A stretch of DNA of 64,000 bases. Origin: Asterochloris sp. CNOR1. Its lineage: Eukaryota; Chlorophyta; Trebouxiophyceae; Trebouxiales; Trebouxiaceae. Position numbers and translations under genes: made by a program. A model generated the notes under the pieces. It ran no database searches. It was not told the origin of the DNA and saw only the letters and a program-made list of their open reading frames with translations. Location: assembly GCA_963969365.1 (NCBI GenBank), contig OZ017761.1, forward strand, positions 1,612,001 to 1,676,000, given 5' to 3'. Positions 52,991 to 64,000 of this stretch are shown one piece after another. Position 1 is the stretch's first letter. Each line of letters opens with the position of its first letter.

Positions 52991-53754
52991 TTATCTTCGC
53001 CGTCGTGCTAGCAGATCTTGCACATCATCTGTGGGCAGGCCTTTTACCACAAGGGCGTAGCAGCCAGGCACCAGCTTATCTGCAGGGAGGCTGAGGAAAT
53101 TGGTGCCGGAGCTGCAGCAGCAAGAAGCAGCAAGCAGCAGCAGGCCAGACCCGAGTCCAGCAGCAGGGCTTGCCTGTGTGCTGCCACTTGGCGACCCAAC
53201 TGCCTGGGGGATCCAGCTGCATCATCATGCTGCACCCAGGGACAGCAAAGCCTCTTGCAGGGTATGAGGACCAGAGCAAAACAGCCACCAAGTACACAAG
53301 CGCTCGACACAGAAACACAAGCAGCCCAGAGCAAAGGCTCAAGCCTTCCAAGGGGCAAAATAGCAGGAGATACCATCATACCTAAACCGCAGGAGCATTG
53401 TGATGCCAGCATCAGCTCACCCTTTGAAGTTCACACTGGTGGCATCGTGCACACGATCGTGGTCCCCTTCCATGTTCAGGTAGGGGCAGTTCTCACAGCC
53501 ATTGTCCAGGAACTGCATGAGGATGGACAGGGAACAGAGGACTAGTGACAGTGGACAGGCTCAGATGCACATGGCTGAGGGACTCAGAGTCTTTCTGGGG
53601 GACTCAGAGGACTGCTGAGGACATGAAGCAGGCAGTGGGGCTGCAGATCCACCTGCTGCTGCGTCTTTACCAGCTTGCACCCAAAGCAAGCGCACAGGCC
53701 CTTGCCCAGGGCCATGGGCACCTCTGCTACCCTGTCTAGCTGCTCTGCAGCCAT
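52991..53754 (-). CDS. SPT4: Transcription elongation factor SPT4
   Basis: Small zinc-finger subunit of the SPT4-SPT5 (DSIF) complex, which binds RNA polymerase II and helps elongation in the nucleus. Four exons join in phase: 53653-53754, 53421-53512, 53174-53229, 52991-53079, giving 112 residues, close to the usual 116. The N-terminal finger reads GKGLCACFGCKLVKTQQQFL and GCENCPYLNMEGD, providing two CxxC pairs. Then come DRVHDATSVNFKG, MMMQLDPPGSWVAKWQHT (the conserved DP..SW.A.W block) and DKLVPGCYALVVKGLP. The third intron is GC-AG. Identification is by full-length match to the family; the lysine-rich tail of plant SPT4 is replaced by RRRR. Confidence 0.93.
53080..53173 (-). other. GC-AG intron (94 bases) in SPT4
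   Basis: Donor CACACAG|GCAAGC, acceptor ccctgcag|ATAAGC, phase 1. It joins AKWQHT to DKLVPGCYAL exactly as in the SPT4 family; no GT donor in the area gives this join. Confidence 0.85.
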
Positions 53755-54508
53755 GACAGCACTTCCTTGGGGTGGCCTGCTGCTGGGGGCCTGGCAGTTG
53801 AGAAGATCAGCAGTTGGCCTAAAGAAGGAAAAACCAGTGTACCAACAACACTCAGCCTTGCTGCAGCGTTTCAGCCCTTTCCTCGCGCTCAGGATGACGA
53901 CCAGACACTTCAGGTGGGTGTCCAGCAGCAGCAGCCTCCGTGGAACTTTTGGGCCAGCTCATTTCGGCGTCAAGACTGCCCTCCTCCCATGGGCTGTTGT
54001 CAAGCAGCCATGCAGCTGCTTCCTTGTCTAAGCTGATCACGGCCTTGCCTGCTGAAGGGTCATGACAAGGCTGATGCCCCTGCACTCTTGCTCAGCTGTT
54101 TTCTTGAGCTCCTGGCAGCCTCTCATGCGTGCTGCAGGAGCTAGTCCAGCCGCAAAATCATGGTCGTTCCAGCCTGATTGTTGGCAGATCCCTCACCTCA
54201 AAGCCACAGCCAGCCGCTTGCAGCCTCAGCGGTTCCTCTCGGCGGCCTTCAGGTAACTCGCAAGACCGGTGCCGAGGCTTACTTGAGCCAGGAGCCGTTG
54301 CAGCGGGGCTTTCTGCACCAGCCTTGTGTGGCCTGCTCCACAGGGCAGCACTGGATCTATTCCTGTACAGCATGCCTGGCAGCACAGACTCAGCTCTCTG
54401 TGGTGACCTGATGCGCTTTGGTGCACCCCCTCCTGATCCACCCTCCCTGCTCTTGCAGTGGGCCAGCGCACAGCCTAATTCACCTCCCTGCAGCAGGCAT
54501 CTGCAGGG
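53755..54508. promoter_or_regulatory. Divergent region, SPT4 / DCD gene
   Basis: About 755 bases between two outward start codons. It may also hold a 5' untranslated exon of the DCD gene, since ATG 54509 lies just after a ctgcag acceptor. No other feature recognised. Confidence 0.4.
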
Positions 54509-57500
54509 ATGGCAGCCTCAGGCCGCAGTGTGCCGCGCAAGCCTGGCCCTCCAGCAGGAGTGATCTTTGGCTGCAATAGAGCCTCTGAGGATGAGTGCCT
54601 CAACGGCCTCTTTGGCATGTCGTCAGGCCACTGGGGCCTGGTCAAGGAGATTCTGCCCGGAACACCCTGCTTCCTGTTCAACTTCAACACCAAGGTGAGG
54701 GCATCCTGCCCTGCAGCAGTGCTGCACAAGCTGTTTGCCTGGCAGCCCTGCGCGGCTGCTAATGCAGCCACCAGCTGTGGTGAGCCGCTGCTGGATGCAA
54801 AGCGTGGTGGAGACAGCGTACAGCTGCCAGCAGCCAGCCTGTTCTCAGACCTGATCTGTTCTGTTCATGCACTCAGCTCTGATGAGAGGCTAGCTGTCCT
54901 CAGCGAAAGCGCTCTCTGCAAGGCACACCTGCAGACGCTTCTGCCAGCCAGATCATACACCTGCAGCCTGCCAGCCCACCTTGGGATCGTATTTGCTCAG
55001 CCTACCATTCACAGCCTGAGGCAGGGGAGGCTGCATGATGTCACTGCAATCAGCTCATGCGGAGCTGTGCCAGGAGCTGATGTGGTGTCAGGGCTGTGCC
55101 ACGTCAGAGTGGTGGGAGGTCACCATGCCTGGCAGTAATGTTCATGTCACTCAGATCCCGCTGACTGATCAAGCATCCTCTGGATGCTGCAGCAGCGCTC
55201 CCAGCAAGCTGGCTTGGCTTGTTGAGACAGGTGTGCAGTATGTGCTGCAAAGGGCTGCCTTGCTACATATTTATGCTGCAGCACAATCAGCGTCCTGCCT
55301 CCCTGCTGCAGGAGGGTGCAGGCGTTTTCAGTCTTGCATTGCTGAAAGCTCTGGCAGTCTGTCTAACGTGCTGAACACCCGATGCGGCAGCTGCCTGGAT
55401 CATTGCTTGCTGCAGCATGTCAGCTCTATCAAACAACCTGTCACAAGATCTGAGGCTCTTACCACCTCTGCCTCTGCTGCAGAAGCGGCGCGACACATCT
55501 GCGTTGCAGCAAGGCACAGAGCAGAGCCTGGAACACTTGTTGGGAGCCCTCTTGGTCTGATGTCACATGCCTGCCAGAATCTGTTGTGCAGGAACTGTGC
55601 ATTGCGTGTCCCCCCCCCCCTGCAGCTCCCTCTCCATCATCAGGTGTCATGTGCACCCGGCCTCTGCTGCAGGAGTTGCATGGGGTGTTCAAGGCAGTCA
55701 CTCCTGGCGGGTGGAACCTGGACCCCCTGGCCTTTGGCGGCAAGCAGAAGGACGGGTCCAGCTACCCTGCACAAGTGCGTGTGGAGTACTGCCCCCGCTG
55801 CCCGCCCATGGAGGAGCACCAGTTCCGCTCGGCCATCGCAGAGAACTACTTCAATCCCAACAGGTTCAGATGGGAGCTCCAGGGCAATCAGGTGAGGGTG
55901 GTCCCCCTGTGGTGACCCCTACTTTTCCGCAAAGTTTGAGTGACAGGAGGTCAGGTCAGCTGGGAGGTCTCCTGCAGCCAGGTGGGGCAGCATGTGCTGG
56001 CCAGAAGCAGCCTATTGAAGGCCTTGTCCTGCAGCCAAACAGCCTCAGGGGGCAATCTCACAAGACCCAGGTATGTGCTGTTCGTTGGGGGTCGTGCCGT
56101 GGTTGTGACATCTTTATAGTGGCATTTCTTCCAGCCCAACATGCTCAGCTGCGAGCTGCTCAGCTGCCAAGCATGACAGCATCTGCTGACCTGAACCCCT
56201 CTGGGTGAGGCAGGCTTTCCTGCAGCCCATCAGCTTTGAGTTTGGAACTCCAGGGCCGTCTGTAGTCTAGGGCAAAGGAGTCTTAAGATGCAAGGAGGTT
56301 GAGCTGTAGTGCTGCCTTCCTGTGACTGCTGGGGGCATCACAACAACCCCTCCAACAGCCATGATAGGCTGCTGGCGCAAGCCTGCGCACCCAAGAGCAT
56401 CCATGTCTTCTGGCCTGAACAGCTCCAACTCCACATCTCCCCCATAGGTGGAGCACCTGCTGGACCTGTTTCTTGGCCCTGGCGCCCCATGGCCGCCTAC
56501 TACCACCGAGAGGGTGGAGGAGCGCAGGGGCGGCGGCAGCTACTACCCACGCTCACCCCCTAGGGCTGCCCTGCCACCCCCAGACCGCTACCTGGATCGC
56601 CCTTACAGCATGGACAGGTTGGTGCCAAGCAGTTGTGCTGCAAGAGCCGTGGCCCAGCTCATGTCAAGCCTGCCTTGAGGCCTCACCATGTAATCTGCAG
56701 CCATGTGATGCCATGCCTATTTGAGCTTGCACACTCTACCAATCCTGTCCTCAAATCCAGCGGACTTTTGCAGCCCCTCAGAATTTTCCACAGGTCCTAG
56801 CAAGCCTAAGGTGACTTATCAGGCAGCTGGCTGTTCCCAAACCACAAAAGCCGCTCACCATCATCAAGTGCCAGGTTGACTGCCTCATCGCCTGTGCAGG
56901 GGTCGCTATGGCCCCCCTTCCCCGCGCGACTACAGGGACCGAGGCTGGAGGCGCTATGATGATGACTTGTACATGCGCGAGCCCGCGCCACGGCTGGCCC
57001 CTCCTGCCTATGGAGGGTACGATGACCTGGATAGGGGCCGGGACTATGGGTGAGCAAAGCTGCTGCTCGGGACTTGTGGTAACTCCTTGCGGCACAGCGG
57101 GGCTCGATTTGGAGGGGGCCTCGCTTGAGTACAGCATGCTCTGTGGGCAGGCAGCCCACCTGGGATTAGGGGCAGGCGCACCCGCCTTGCTGCATGTTCA
57201 TACTGCACAGCAGCCAGCTCCCAGGGGGGCCATGTTCTTTTGGGCAGCAACCATCCTGGAGCTGCTGGGCTAAAAGATTATAAAGATCACTGGGCTGCTG
57301 CTTGTTGCGCCGCTTTCCTGAAGTGTTCATGGTGTCTGAGCACAGCCAGCGTCCTGAAACTCATCTGCTCACTGCTGCAGGCGCCCCCTCCCTGATGAGC
57401 GGTATCCCCTGGGCCCCCCTGATGAGCCCCTAGGTCGCCCGCTGGCAGTCAGCAGAGGCCTGGACGGTCCTGCAGCCTACGGTGCACCCCTGACCACAGC

Positions 57501-60500
57501 AGTGCCTGACGACCCATTTGGCCTGCGCAGCACCATCACTCCCGCAGCGTCCGGCCCTTCGCTCACCGTTGCCAGGCCAGCTGTGACTGGGCTGGAGCCG
57601 CAGCAGGTGAGTCTGAGGCACTGCCCCGCTTCAGCCATGCAGCTGGTGCAAAATGCTGACTCTGCAGTGTGCTCGAGGTGCTGCGCTGCTGCAGCCGTTT
57701 GGTGAGGTCATCTCCTGCTCTTGCAGCACTCGACGACACCTGACCTGCTGTGCACCAAGATGGAAGCCCTGTGCCTGAACTGTGGCTGACACTGCAGTTG
57801 GTGGTCCAGGGCGGATCTGCTGAAGCTACGACCACAAGCCTCTCTCCCCTCACGCCCCCGGGGAACTCAGTCCCGGGTTTTGCCTGTGCAGGTGCTGCAT
57901 GGCGACTCACCCTCCCGGATCCTTGTGCGTGACACCCACGCCCAGAACTTTGACTACGACGCAGGGCACACTGGTCTGCTGTGTGATCGCTGGCGGGACC
58001 TGTCCACTGACCAGCGGACCATCGAGCAGGTGGGCAATGCCTGCGTGCAGGGCAAGTCTGACCACCTGTGCTGGCGAGGTCTGCTCTTGAGTTGTTGCTG
58101 TGCAGCTGCATCTGATTGCCTGCAAGCTGGCAGCTGTGCTGGCAGCTGTCCTTTGAGCTTCCACCTGATGCCACACCGGTGTGTGCGCACAGGCCTCTAG
58201 ATTCCAGGGGTTCTGTGGCATGGCCCAGCAATCCCACTGCAGGATCTGAGGAGCTTCTGGCTTGAGGTCCAACGGGTCCCAACCTGTACTGCAGGACATG
58301 CCTGTCACAGAGCCCGGCTTCCTGTCAGCCTCCGCCGAAGTTCTGCTGGACCGCTATTTTGGCACCCTGCCCCCCCACCCTGTGCACCAGGCAGCCGCTG
58401 GCATCGTCACGGGTGCCCTCACCATCACCGTGCAGCAAGCTGACGACCGGGAACGTCAGGTGGGTGCTTGCCTTGTTATGGCCCTTTGCAGCAGCTTGAG
58501 TGGTACAGCACCTGGCTGTGGGAGATGGACATAGTGTGTGAATGGACATCAATGGAGGTGTGCCGCGCTGAGCATAGTACATGAGCTGACTTTGTGGCAT
58601 TCTGTGGCCAGTATCTGGCTGCCCATGTGGCCCTCCAGGCACACCTGGTTTTGCACAACAAACCTTTATGCTTCCAAGGGCTCATAAGCCAGGAGATTAC
58701 CTGTGGAATGGTCTGACAAGGTTGCCCTATGTCTGGCATTGCAGGGTCCTCCCGCATCAAAGCACTTGCGCCCATCACCCCGCATCTTGACTACCTGTGT
58801 GCAGGTGTTGGACCCCTTCAGCCTGGCTGCTCTCACACCCACCTCGGCGCCGCCAGCCTCGCCGCTGCCCACACCTGCACCCTCTGGCGCCCCAGGCCTG
58901 TCCCCTGACCCCTCTGGCCACCCGCAGCCGCAGCCCATGCAGGTGGGTTTAAGCCTTGTCTCTTTGCCTCATACAGCAGCTCACACGCCTCAGGGCTGCA
59001 CTCTTGAGGGCTGTAGCATGCCAGGAGCATGCAGCTCACTTGTCCTCAGCTGAAGCTGCTTCAAGCACTGCTTTTGCTTGAGCACAGGGCACAGTGCTGC
59101 TTGTAAGAGCACCACCTTTCCCCATCAGCACTGTGCAGGGTCTGAGAGCTCAGCAATGTCTCTCATGCGTGCAGGTCCAGGGCACTGTCACCACCTTTGA
59201 GATCACCAACCTGCCAAAGGGCACTGAGCCCCGGCAGCTGGTTGACATCCTGGATGAGGGGGGCTTTACCGACCAGTTTGACATGTTGCTTCTGGGCCGC
59301 GAGAATGAGGACGGGCACACCACCATCATCAACTTCAGGTGGGCTCAGTTCTGGATCGCGAAAGCTGTTAGAAAGAACAACTTGAAGAAGGGGCACACTG
59401 ATGTCAATCTCAGGTGGTCTGCAGAGCTTGGCAGTGGGTGGTGGCTGGCTGCAATGCTGGTGGCTGGCTGGGTGTGCCCTCCTATTTCTAGTCTGTTTAC
59501 TCATCCATTCATCTATTCCTTCATCGGCACACCAGCCTTGTGTGCTTGACGCGTAAACACGGCAGGCAGACCAGCTATCAAGCAGCGCATGCTATCCTAG
59601 ATATCATTGCGGCCAGCTCATCTTGGTTGACCCACAGCACTGACTGATCCAGCCACATGTTGTTGACAAACAAAGTCCCCAATACCCTGCCGTCTGAAAA
59701 ATTGGGAGCTATATAGCTGCAGATCTGTCGCCCTACTCAGCAGGTTGATGATTGCTCTTCTGACTGTGCTGCAGGGAGCCTTCTGATGCTGATCGCTTCA
59801 GAGAAGATTGGGAGGACACACCCTGGCCCGAGCTTAGCGACCTCTGGAAGAGCAACACAGCAGTGGTGGACCTGCAGGTCGGTGCCTCCTCAGCCTGTTC
59901 ATGTCGCAGCAAAGCCCAATGCACAACTGCTTGTGCGGCCATCGAGGGTGCAGGCTCTTTAAAGGGCTTGATCCTCCTCTAGCAGGCGTGCTTAGTCTTG
60001 CAGGCAGGTTGCTGCAGCCTTGAGCAACATCAACTGCCTGCATGACATGATGACATCTACCCTTCCTGTTGGAGGCGCCTCCACCACACAGCGTCTGGAG
60101 CCCTTCTCTGCTGTGCTACATCCATGCTTGCAGATGTACAGCATGCGGGGGCATTGTCTGCATGTCAGCCCCTTTGTAACAAGCTGCCCCCCCAACAACT
60201 ATGATGAAGCTCTTAATTAACTTGCTGGGCCTCTGCTTGCGCTTGACACAGGGGTGCATGGTGAACCTAAAGCTTGGCTTGATCGCCTCCTCTTCAAGAG
60301 GATTCTCAGCTGGGTGCCCATCCTGCAGGTGCACAGTGTACAGGGGCGCACCGCCCTGGAGGCTGAGTACAAGAGCAGCCCCTATGGGATGCGCAAGTAT
60401 GTGGGGCCCCCCAGTGTGCGTGACCACCAGCTGGTCAAGTTCAAGGCCCTTTTCTTCTTCCACGCCAAGCGGCGGGCCACCTCAGCAGCTGTGGGAGGCG

Positions 60501-62439
60501 TGGCTGCCAAGTGAGTTGCCTGCCCCTCCTGTGCTGCCCAGGTGGAAAGCGCTTCCACCTGCCCTGCAGGATGTCTTGCAGCCATCTACCCAGTCTGTGC
60601 ACGCATGCTGCTGCCAGCATTCGTTGCGTTCTGAACTCAAGCAGCCCCGACGCCAAGGCATTGACCTCTGGGCCCGCATGCCACCATTTGCATGCTCCTC
60701 AGGCCTGACTGCACCTCCAGCGGGAAGCAGCCGCTTCTGTGACCTGCAGCTTGATTTCAAATGCTGCAATCATGCTGACCTGAGGGTGTCCTGCCAGCTC
60801 TTGTAGGCCTCTACGCCCCCCACTACCTGCAGCTTGCGGCTGCACGCACAGGGCACCTCTGTTTGCTCAGCCCAACGATAATGTGCTGCGTCCTCGGGCG
60901 CAGCATTCCAGCAACCTCCGCCTCTGTGCAGGGGCACCCTGCTGCTTGCCTGTCCTGCGGCTGTGGGCTCAGCACTCAGCCACTTCCCACACTGCCTGCA
61001 GGTCGCGCCTGGACGCAGAGGGCACCTCAGCCGCACGCAAGGGCGGCGAGACCAGCGCCATGAGCGAGGTCAGCGGAGACAGCCAGCGTGCGCCGCTGAT
61101 GCCGACCGGGCAGACAGCTGCAGCCGCCGCCAGCACTCCCCATGCAGCAGCAGCTGCAGCAGCTGCCGAGCCCATGCAGACAGAGGTGGAGCAGCCCAGC
61201 CTGCGGGAGCGCAGGGGTCTTGGCAGCCTTACGGGCGTCAAGATGGAGCCCCTCACCATCACTGCTCCCCTGGGGGCAGAGGGTGTGGGCAGGGACATTG
61301 CCATCCAGCCAGTGCCCACCCCAGGGGCTGCCAGGGACCTGGAGGCAGTGCAGTCAGCTGGCACCACGCCAGTGGAGCGCAGTCCAGAGCGCAGGTGGGC
61401 CTCGTGTCCTTTATGTATGGCAAGTGTCTGCTGCAATGTCTAGTGTTGTGAACGAGGCTCGACGCACTGTTAGTGGGCGCAGCGATCGCTGTAGCGCCTT
61501 GTGGCCAGCGGCCCTGCATCCTGCCAGGTTATGTGACCGTAGGCCAGCCTCATCGCGTCTCCTCGTCCAACCTGCCGTCTACTCTAACAAGAGCTCGGTG
61601 TGCCGCTGATCCTTGCTGTTTTCACCTACAGGCCAGCTGAGGCAGCAGAGAAGCCGCAGCACAGCACCCGCGACAGCGAGCGGGAGCGCTCAGCCCGTGT
61701 CCCTGCAGCCGCCCCCACCAGCCGGTTGCCCCGCACGGAGTCCCACAAGCGAGAGTTTGAGCGCCGACCTGAGCGGGACAAAGAGCCATCCAAGCGGCCC
61801 CGCCTGGAGCGCGGCAGGGAGGACAGGGACCACCGCAGCAGTCGCCGGGATGCAGAGCGGCGCAGCAGCCGCACAGAGCACGACCGCGAGCGCGAGCATG
61901 GCAGGCGCGAGGCAGACAGGCAGAAGGGCAGCAGCCGGCGCGAGCATGCAGCCGATCGCGAGCATGGCTCCGACAGGGAGCATGGGCGCCCTGCTCGTCA
62001 CGAGCGTGCCCGCTCAGCCGATCTGCCAACTCGCGATGCCGCTCCGCTCAGAGTGCAGGTTGATGCAGAGCCTGCGCCCTATGCGGCTGGTGCAGATGGT
62101 CTGAGCAGGCAGCAGTCAGGCACGGGGGGCCACCGCTCCCGCCAGCCCGAGCTGGCTGCTGCCCTCGGGCAGCATGCAGCAAATGCCAGCAATGGCAGCC
62201 CCCAGGAGGAGGCTGGCGAGTCTGAGGCCCCCAGCCTCCCCATGGCACTGGCAGCTGAGACAGCCGCCACCAGGTCACGCCACCAGGCCCCAGCCGCTGC
62301 CTCCACCCCTGTCAGCCACTTAGCAGCCCGCGTGAAGCCTGAGCCCATGGAGGTGGCCACAGGGGCAAGCACAGATGTGCCCGTGGAGGGGCAGGACGAG
62401 GCCCCTGCTCCTGGCGCCGACTATCTGCCCCTTGCCTGA
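54509..62439 (+). CDS. DCD-domain protein with Mei2-like RRM and RE/RD-rich tail
   Basis: Predicted nuclear RNA-binding, stress- or cell-death-linked protein. Thirteen exons join in phase: 54509-54694, 55673-55891, 56448-56617, 56900-57049, 57381-57606, 57892-58029, 58295-58459, 58805-58942, 59175-59338, 59775-59877, 60329-60510, 61002-61394, 61632-62439, giving 1,013 residues. DCD domain (about 15-145): AGVIFGCNRASEDECLNGLF, GTPCFLFNFNTKELHGVFKA, YPAQVRVEYCPRCPPMEEHQ and FRWELQGNQVEHLLDLF. An Arg/Asp/Tyr/Pro-rich segment and an unrecognised middle follow. From about 465: TTFEITNLPKGTEPRQLVDI, GGFTDQFDMLLL, HTTIINFREPSDADRF and VVDLQVHSVQGRTALEAEY, which parallels the Mei2 C-terminal RRM. The tail is Ala/Pro-rich, then RE/RD/RH-rich (KREFERRPERDKEPSKRPR). 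An in-frame extension of exon 8 back to about 58746 is possible. The DCD assignment is strong, the RRM moderate. Confidence 0.85.
60820..60870 (+). repeat. Decayed copy of DCD-gene exon 12 start in intron 11
   Basis: Exon 12 starts CTGCAG|GTCGCGCCTGGACG then CAGAGGGCACCTCAG. About 180 bases upstream is CTGCAGCTTGCGGCTGCACG then CACAGGGCACCTCTG. Confidence 0.6.
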
Positions 62440-63047
62440 CCAGCCAGCTGCAGTTGTCTAGCACAGCAGGTGAGCTTATGCTGGGTGGCTGTGATGTTGC
62501 CATGGTTGGGCAGCAGATCCGTGCATGCTTTTGTGGCGCCATCAGCAGCTCGGGCAACTTGCGCTCTTGCAGATTTCTCAGATAGGCATTGTACAGACAG
62601 CTCAAAAGTTGCAGGCACACTGGGGCCTGCAGCCACCGCTTGGGTGCGTCTCCCAGCCAGCAGAAGGTCCTACATGCTGCTCATGCCTGCCTGCAGGTTT
62701 GAAAGTATCAGCCATTTAGTTTCGAGTCAGCTTTCAGTACTGCCACCCGAAGGTCCCTTGTGTGTGTTTGGTGTTCCACTGCTGCCAGCGTGTTGTCTAA
62801 TGAGACCTCGCTGAGCAGCACATTTTATGTTTCAGTGCCGTGCCATTGCTGACCATGTGAAATGTTTTATATTCATGCTAGCTGCACCCAGAGCACCCTT
62901 CCTGTCACACCTGGATACTTGTTATGTGTGTCCACCTGTAATTTTCAACCTTGGCTGTGACACTCCAAGATTGCAATTGTCAGTCCTCTTGAAGCATGCT
63001 GGACCAATGATTGACAGTGTGAGGGAGTGGACCATAGAGTTGACCTT
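62440..63047. terminator. Convergent 3' region, DCD gene / mL45 gene, with TGTAA
   Basis: About 610 bases between stops. TGTAA at 62937-62941 on the plus strand, about 500 bases after the DCD stop, is a candidate polyadenylation signal. Nothing else seen. Confidence 0.45.
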
Positions 63048-64000
63048 TCAGTGCTTCATGAGTGCAGGTTGTGGCCCAACACTCTGTGGTTGCTTTCTGG
63101 TAGCAGGTGTGGATGCGCCAGCTTCCAAGCGCTTTTGCTGGCGCTGCTGCTGTTGAGCCTGAATGGTTGCCATGGATCCTAGACGCCCTGCACATCTCCA
63201 TCTGCAAAACAGCCAAGCACCTTAAAGCAAGGACAACATGTAGGCTGGCTGAGGCACAGTTGCAAGATGTGTGAGCGCATGTCCAGGAGGTCAGCACGTG
63301 CACAGCGCAGCGGCCCAAGCAAGCAGTAGTTGTGGGTTGACCTGGCTGCTGGAGCATGTTCATCAGTGCTCATGCCACACTGTTAAACATGCTCCAGCAG
63401 CCAGGTCAACATGTAGCTCTTCACCCTGTCTGCTTGCTGCTGGATGTAGCTTCAGTTGAGATGCGCCCTAAGCCTGTCCAGGTTCAGCAGTGCCAGGCAG
63501 GGGCAGCAAGTAACACTGGCAGGCAGGACATGCGCAGCAGCTCAGCCGCCGTGACCACGACCACCTTTGAACTACGCACTTGCCTGCTGGAGATATCGTC
63601 CCTCAGAGTGCGCTCAAACACCCACACATCGTCAACTGGGACTGCCTTGTCTGGGTCCCCTTGTATGAGCTTGCCCCTGGCGTCATATGCTGCAAATGCC
63701 TGCTGGCTGGGGATGCGAGCAGTGAGCTGCACAAAGGCAGTCGTGTCGTCCTGCAGGCATGGGAGCACCTGGCAAGTCAGGCGCTTGGCAGGCATATGAA
63801 GTCCTAGCATGAGCAGCCGCACCGTGGCCACGTGTGCTAGTGTGGAGCTGCACAAGTCATCTGCACACACCAACATGCAGGCTCAATTCAGCAATCATGT
63901 CAGCTCCTGAAACCAGGAGAGTATGCGGGAGCCTGAGCCGCTGATGTGCTGTGACCTTCGCATCACACACGCTCACTCATAGCAGGGCATGACGGTGTAG
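63048..64000 (-). CDS. Mitochondrial ribosomal protein mL45 / Tim44-like domain protein, 3' part
   Basis: mL45 is the Tim44-like subunit that anchors mitoribosomes to the inner membrane; the gene's 5' end lies beyond the window. Two exons are firm: 63584-63750 (TTAFVQLTARIPSQQAFAAY, then DARGKLIQGD and VDDVWVFERTL) and 63048-63201 (WRCAGRLGSM, then a Gln/Lys-rich tail ending PALMKH). The pattern V-x-x-TARIxSxQ, YDxxGxLxxGD, VWVFER and WRxAGRL is the C-terminal half of the Tim44-like fold. A preceding small exon near 63775-63810 is possible. The intron between the firm exons is GC-AG and holds a perfect hairpin. mL45 is favoured over TIM44 itself by the VFER spacing; confidence in the exact member is moderate. 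Confidence 0.78.
63202..63583 (-). other. GC-AG intron in the mL45-like gene
   Basis: Donor TCCAGCAG|GCAAGT, acceptor ctgttttgcag|ATGG, phase 2. It joins RDDISSR to WRCAGRL, the conserved end of the fold. The overlapping GT donor four bases further in gives the wrong phase. Confidence 0.8.
63336..63410. repeat. Perfect 25-bp inverted repeat with 25-base loop
   Basis: Arms 63336-63360 (starts GTTGACCTGGCTGCTGGAGC) and 63386-63410 (ends GCTCCAGCAGCCAGGTCAAC) are exact reverse complements over 25 bases, separated by 25 bases. It lies inside the mL45-like intron, so the transcript can fold into a stable hairpin. Confidence 0.95.

Overview
The window is nuclear DNA of a green alga, probably a trebouxiophyte-type chlorophyte (inference). 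The evidence is: plastid and plant-lineage genes (IspF of the MEP pathway, TLP18.3, a chlorophyll-binding LHC-like protein, RUS/DUF647, an expansin, a DCD-domain protein); dense short-exon genes with GT-AG introns whose acceptors are almost always ctgcag; GC-rich, CAG/CTG-rich composition; and TGTAA motifs after several stop codons. I see no transposon, CRISPR array, tRNA, rRNA or prokaryotic operon.

Fourteen protein genes were found by joining exons whose phases agree. Left to right: an unrecognised 3' gene fragment (+, 1-1108); an expansin (-, 1499-5153); a SETD6-like lysine methyltransferase (-, 5515-9202); a giant J-domain/FN3 protein of about 1,980 residues in about 24 exons (+, 9568-26063); IspF (-, 26500-28533 plus an unresolved 5' exon); a RUS/DUF647 protein (+, 29380-33136); alanine-glyoxylate aminotransferase 2 (+, 33864-39001); NADH-cytochrome b5 reductase (-, 39390-41454); TLP18.3 (+, 41585-44144); an LHC/ELIP/PsbS-like three-helix protein (-, 44444-47812); a plastid-type S1 RNA-binding protein (+, about 48699-52617); SPT4 (-, 52991-53754); a DCD + Mei2-like RRM + RE/RD-rich protein (+, 54509-62439); and the 3' part of a mitoribosomal mL45/Tim44-like gene (-, 63048 to beyond the right edge). 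The genes mostly alternate strand, forming divergent promoter pairs and convergent 3' ends. They are single housekeeping, organelle and RNA-biology genes, not a pathway cluster.

Two genome-level patterns stand out. (1) Many introns hold decayed copies of the edge of a neighbouring exon together with its splice site (shown in the AGT2, TLP18.3, RUS, LHC-like, S1, J-protein and DCD genes), as if introns had grown by repeated duplication across exon-intron junctions. (2) At least four introns are GC-AG with the extended donor AG|GCAAG(C/T), each supported by reading frame and, for three of them, by clear protein homology. New architectures worth checking are a J domain joined to an FN3 domain with a very long Q/G/P-rich tail, and a DCD domain joined to a Mei2-like RRM.

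All exon models were made by eye without transcripts or database searches. Coordinates given exactly are those where phases agree on both sides of the intron; 5' ends and middle exons marked 'about' are less certain.
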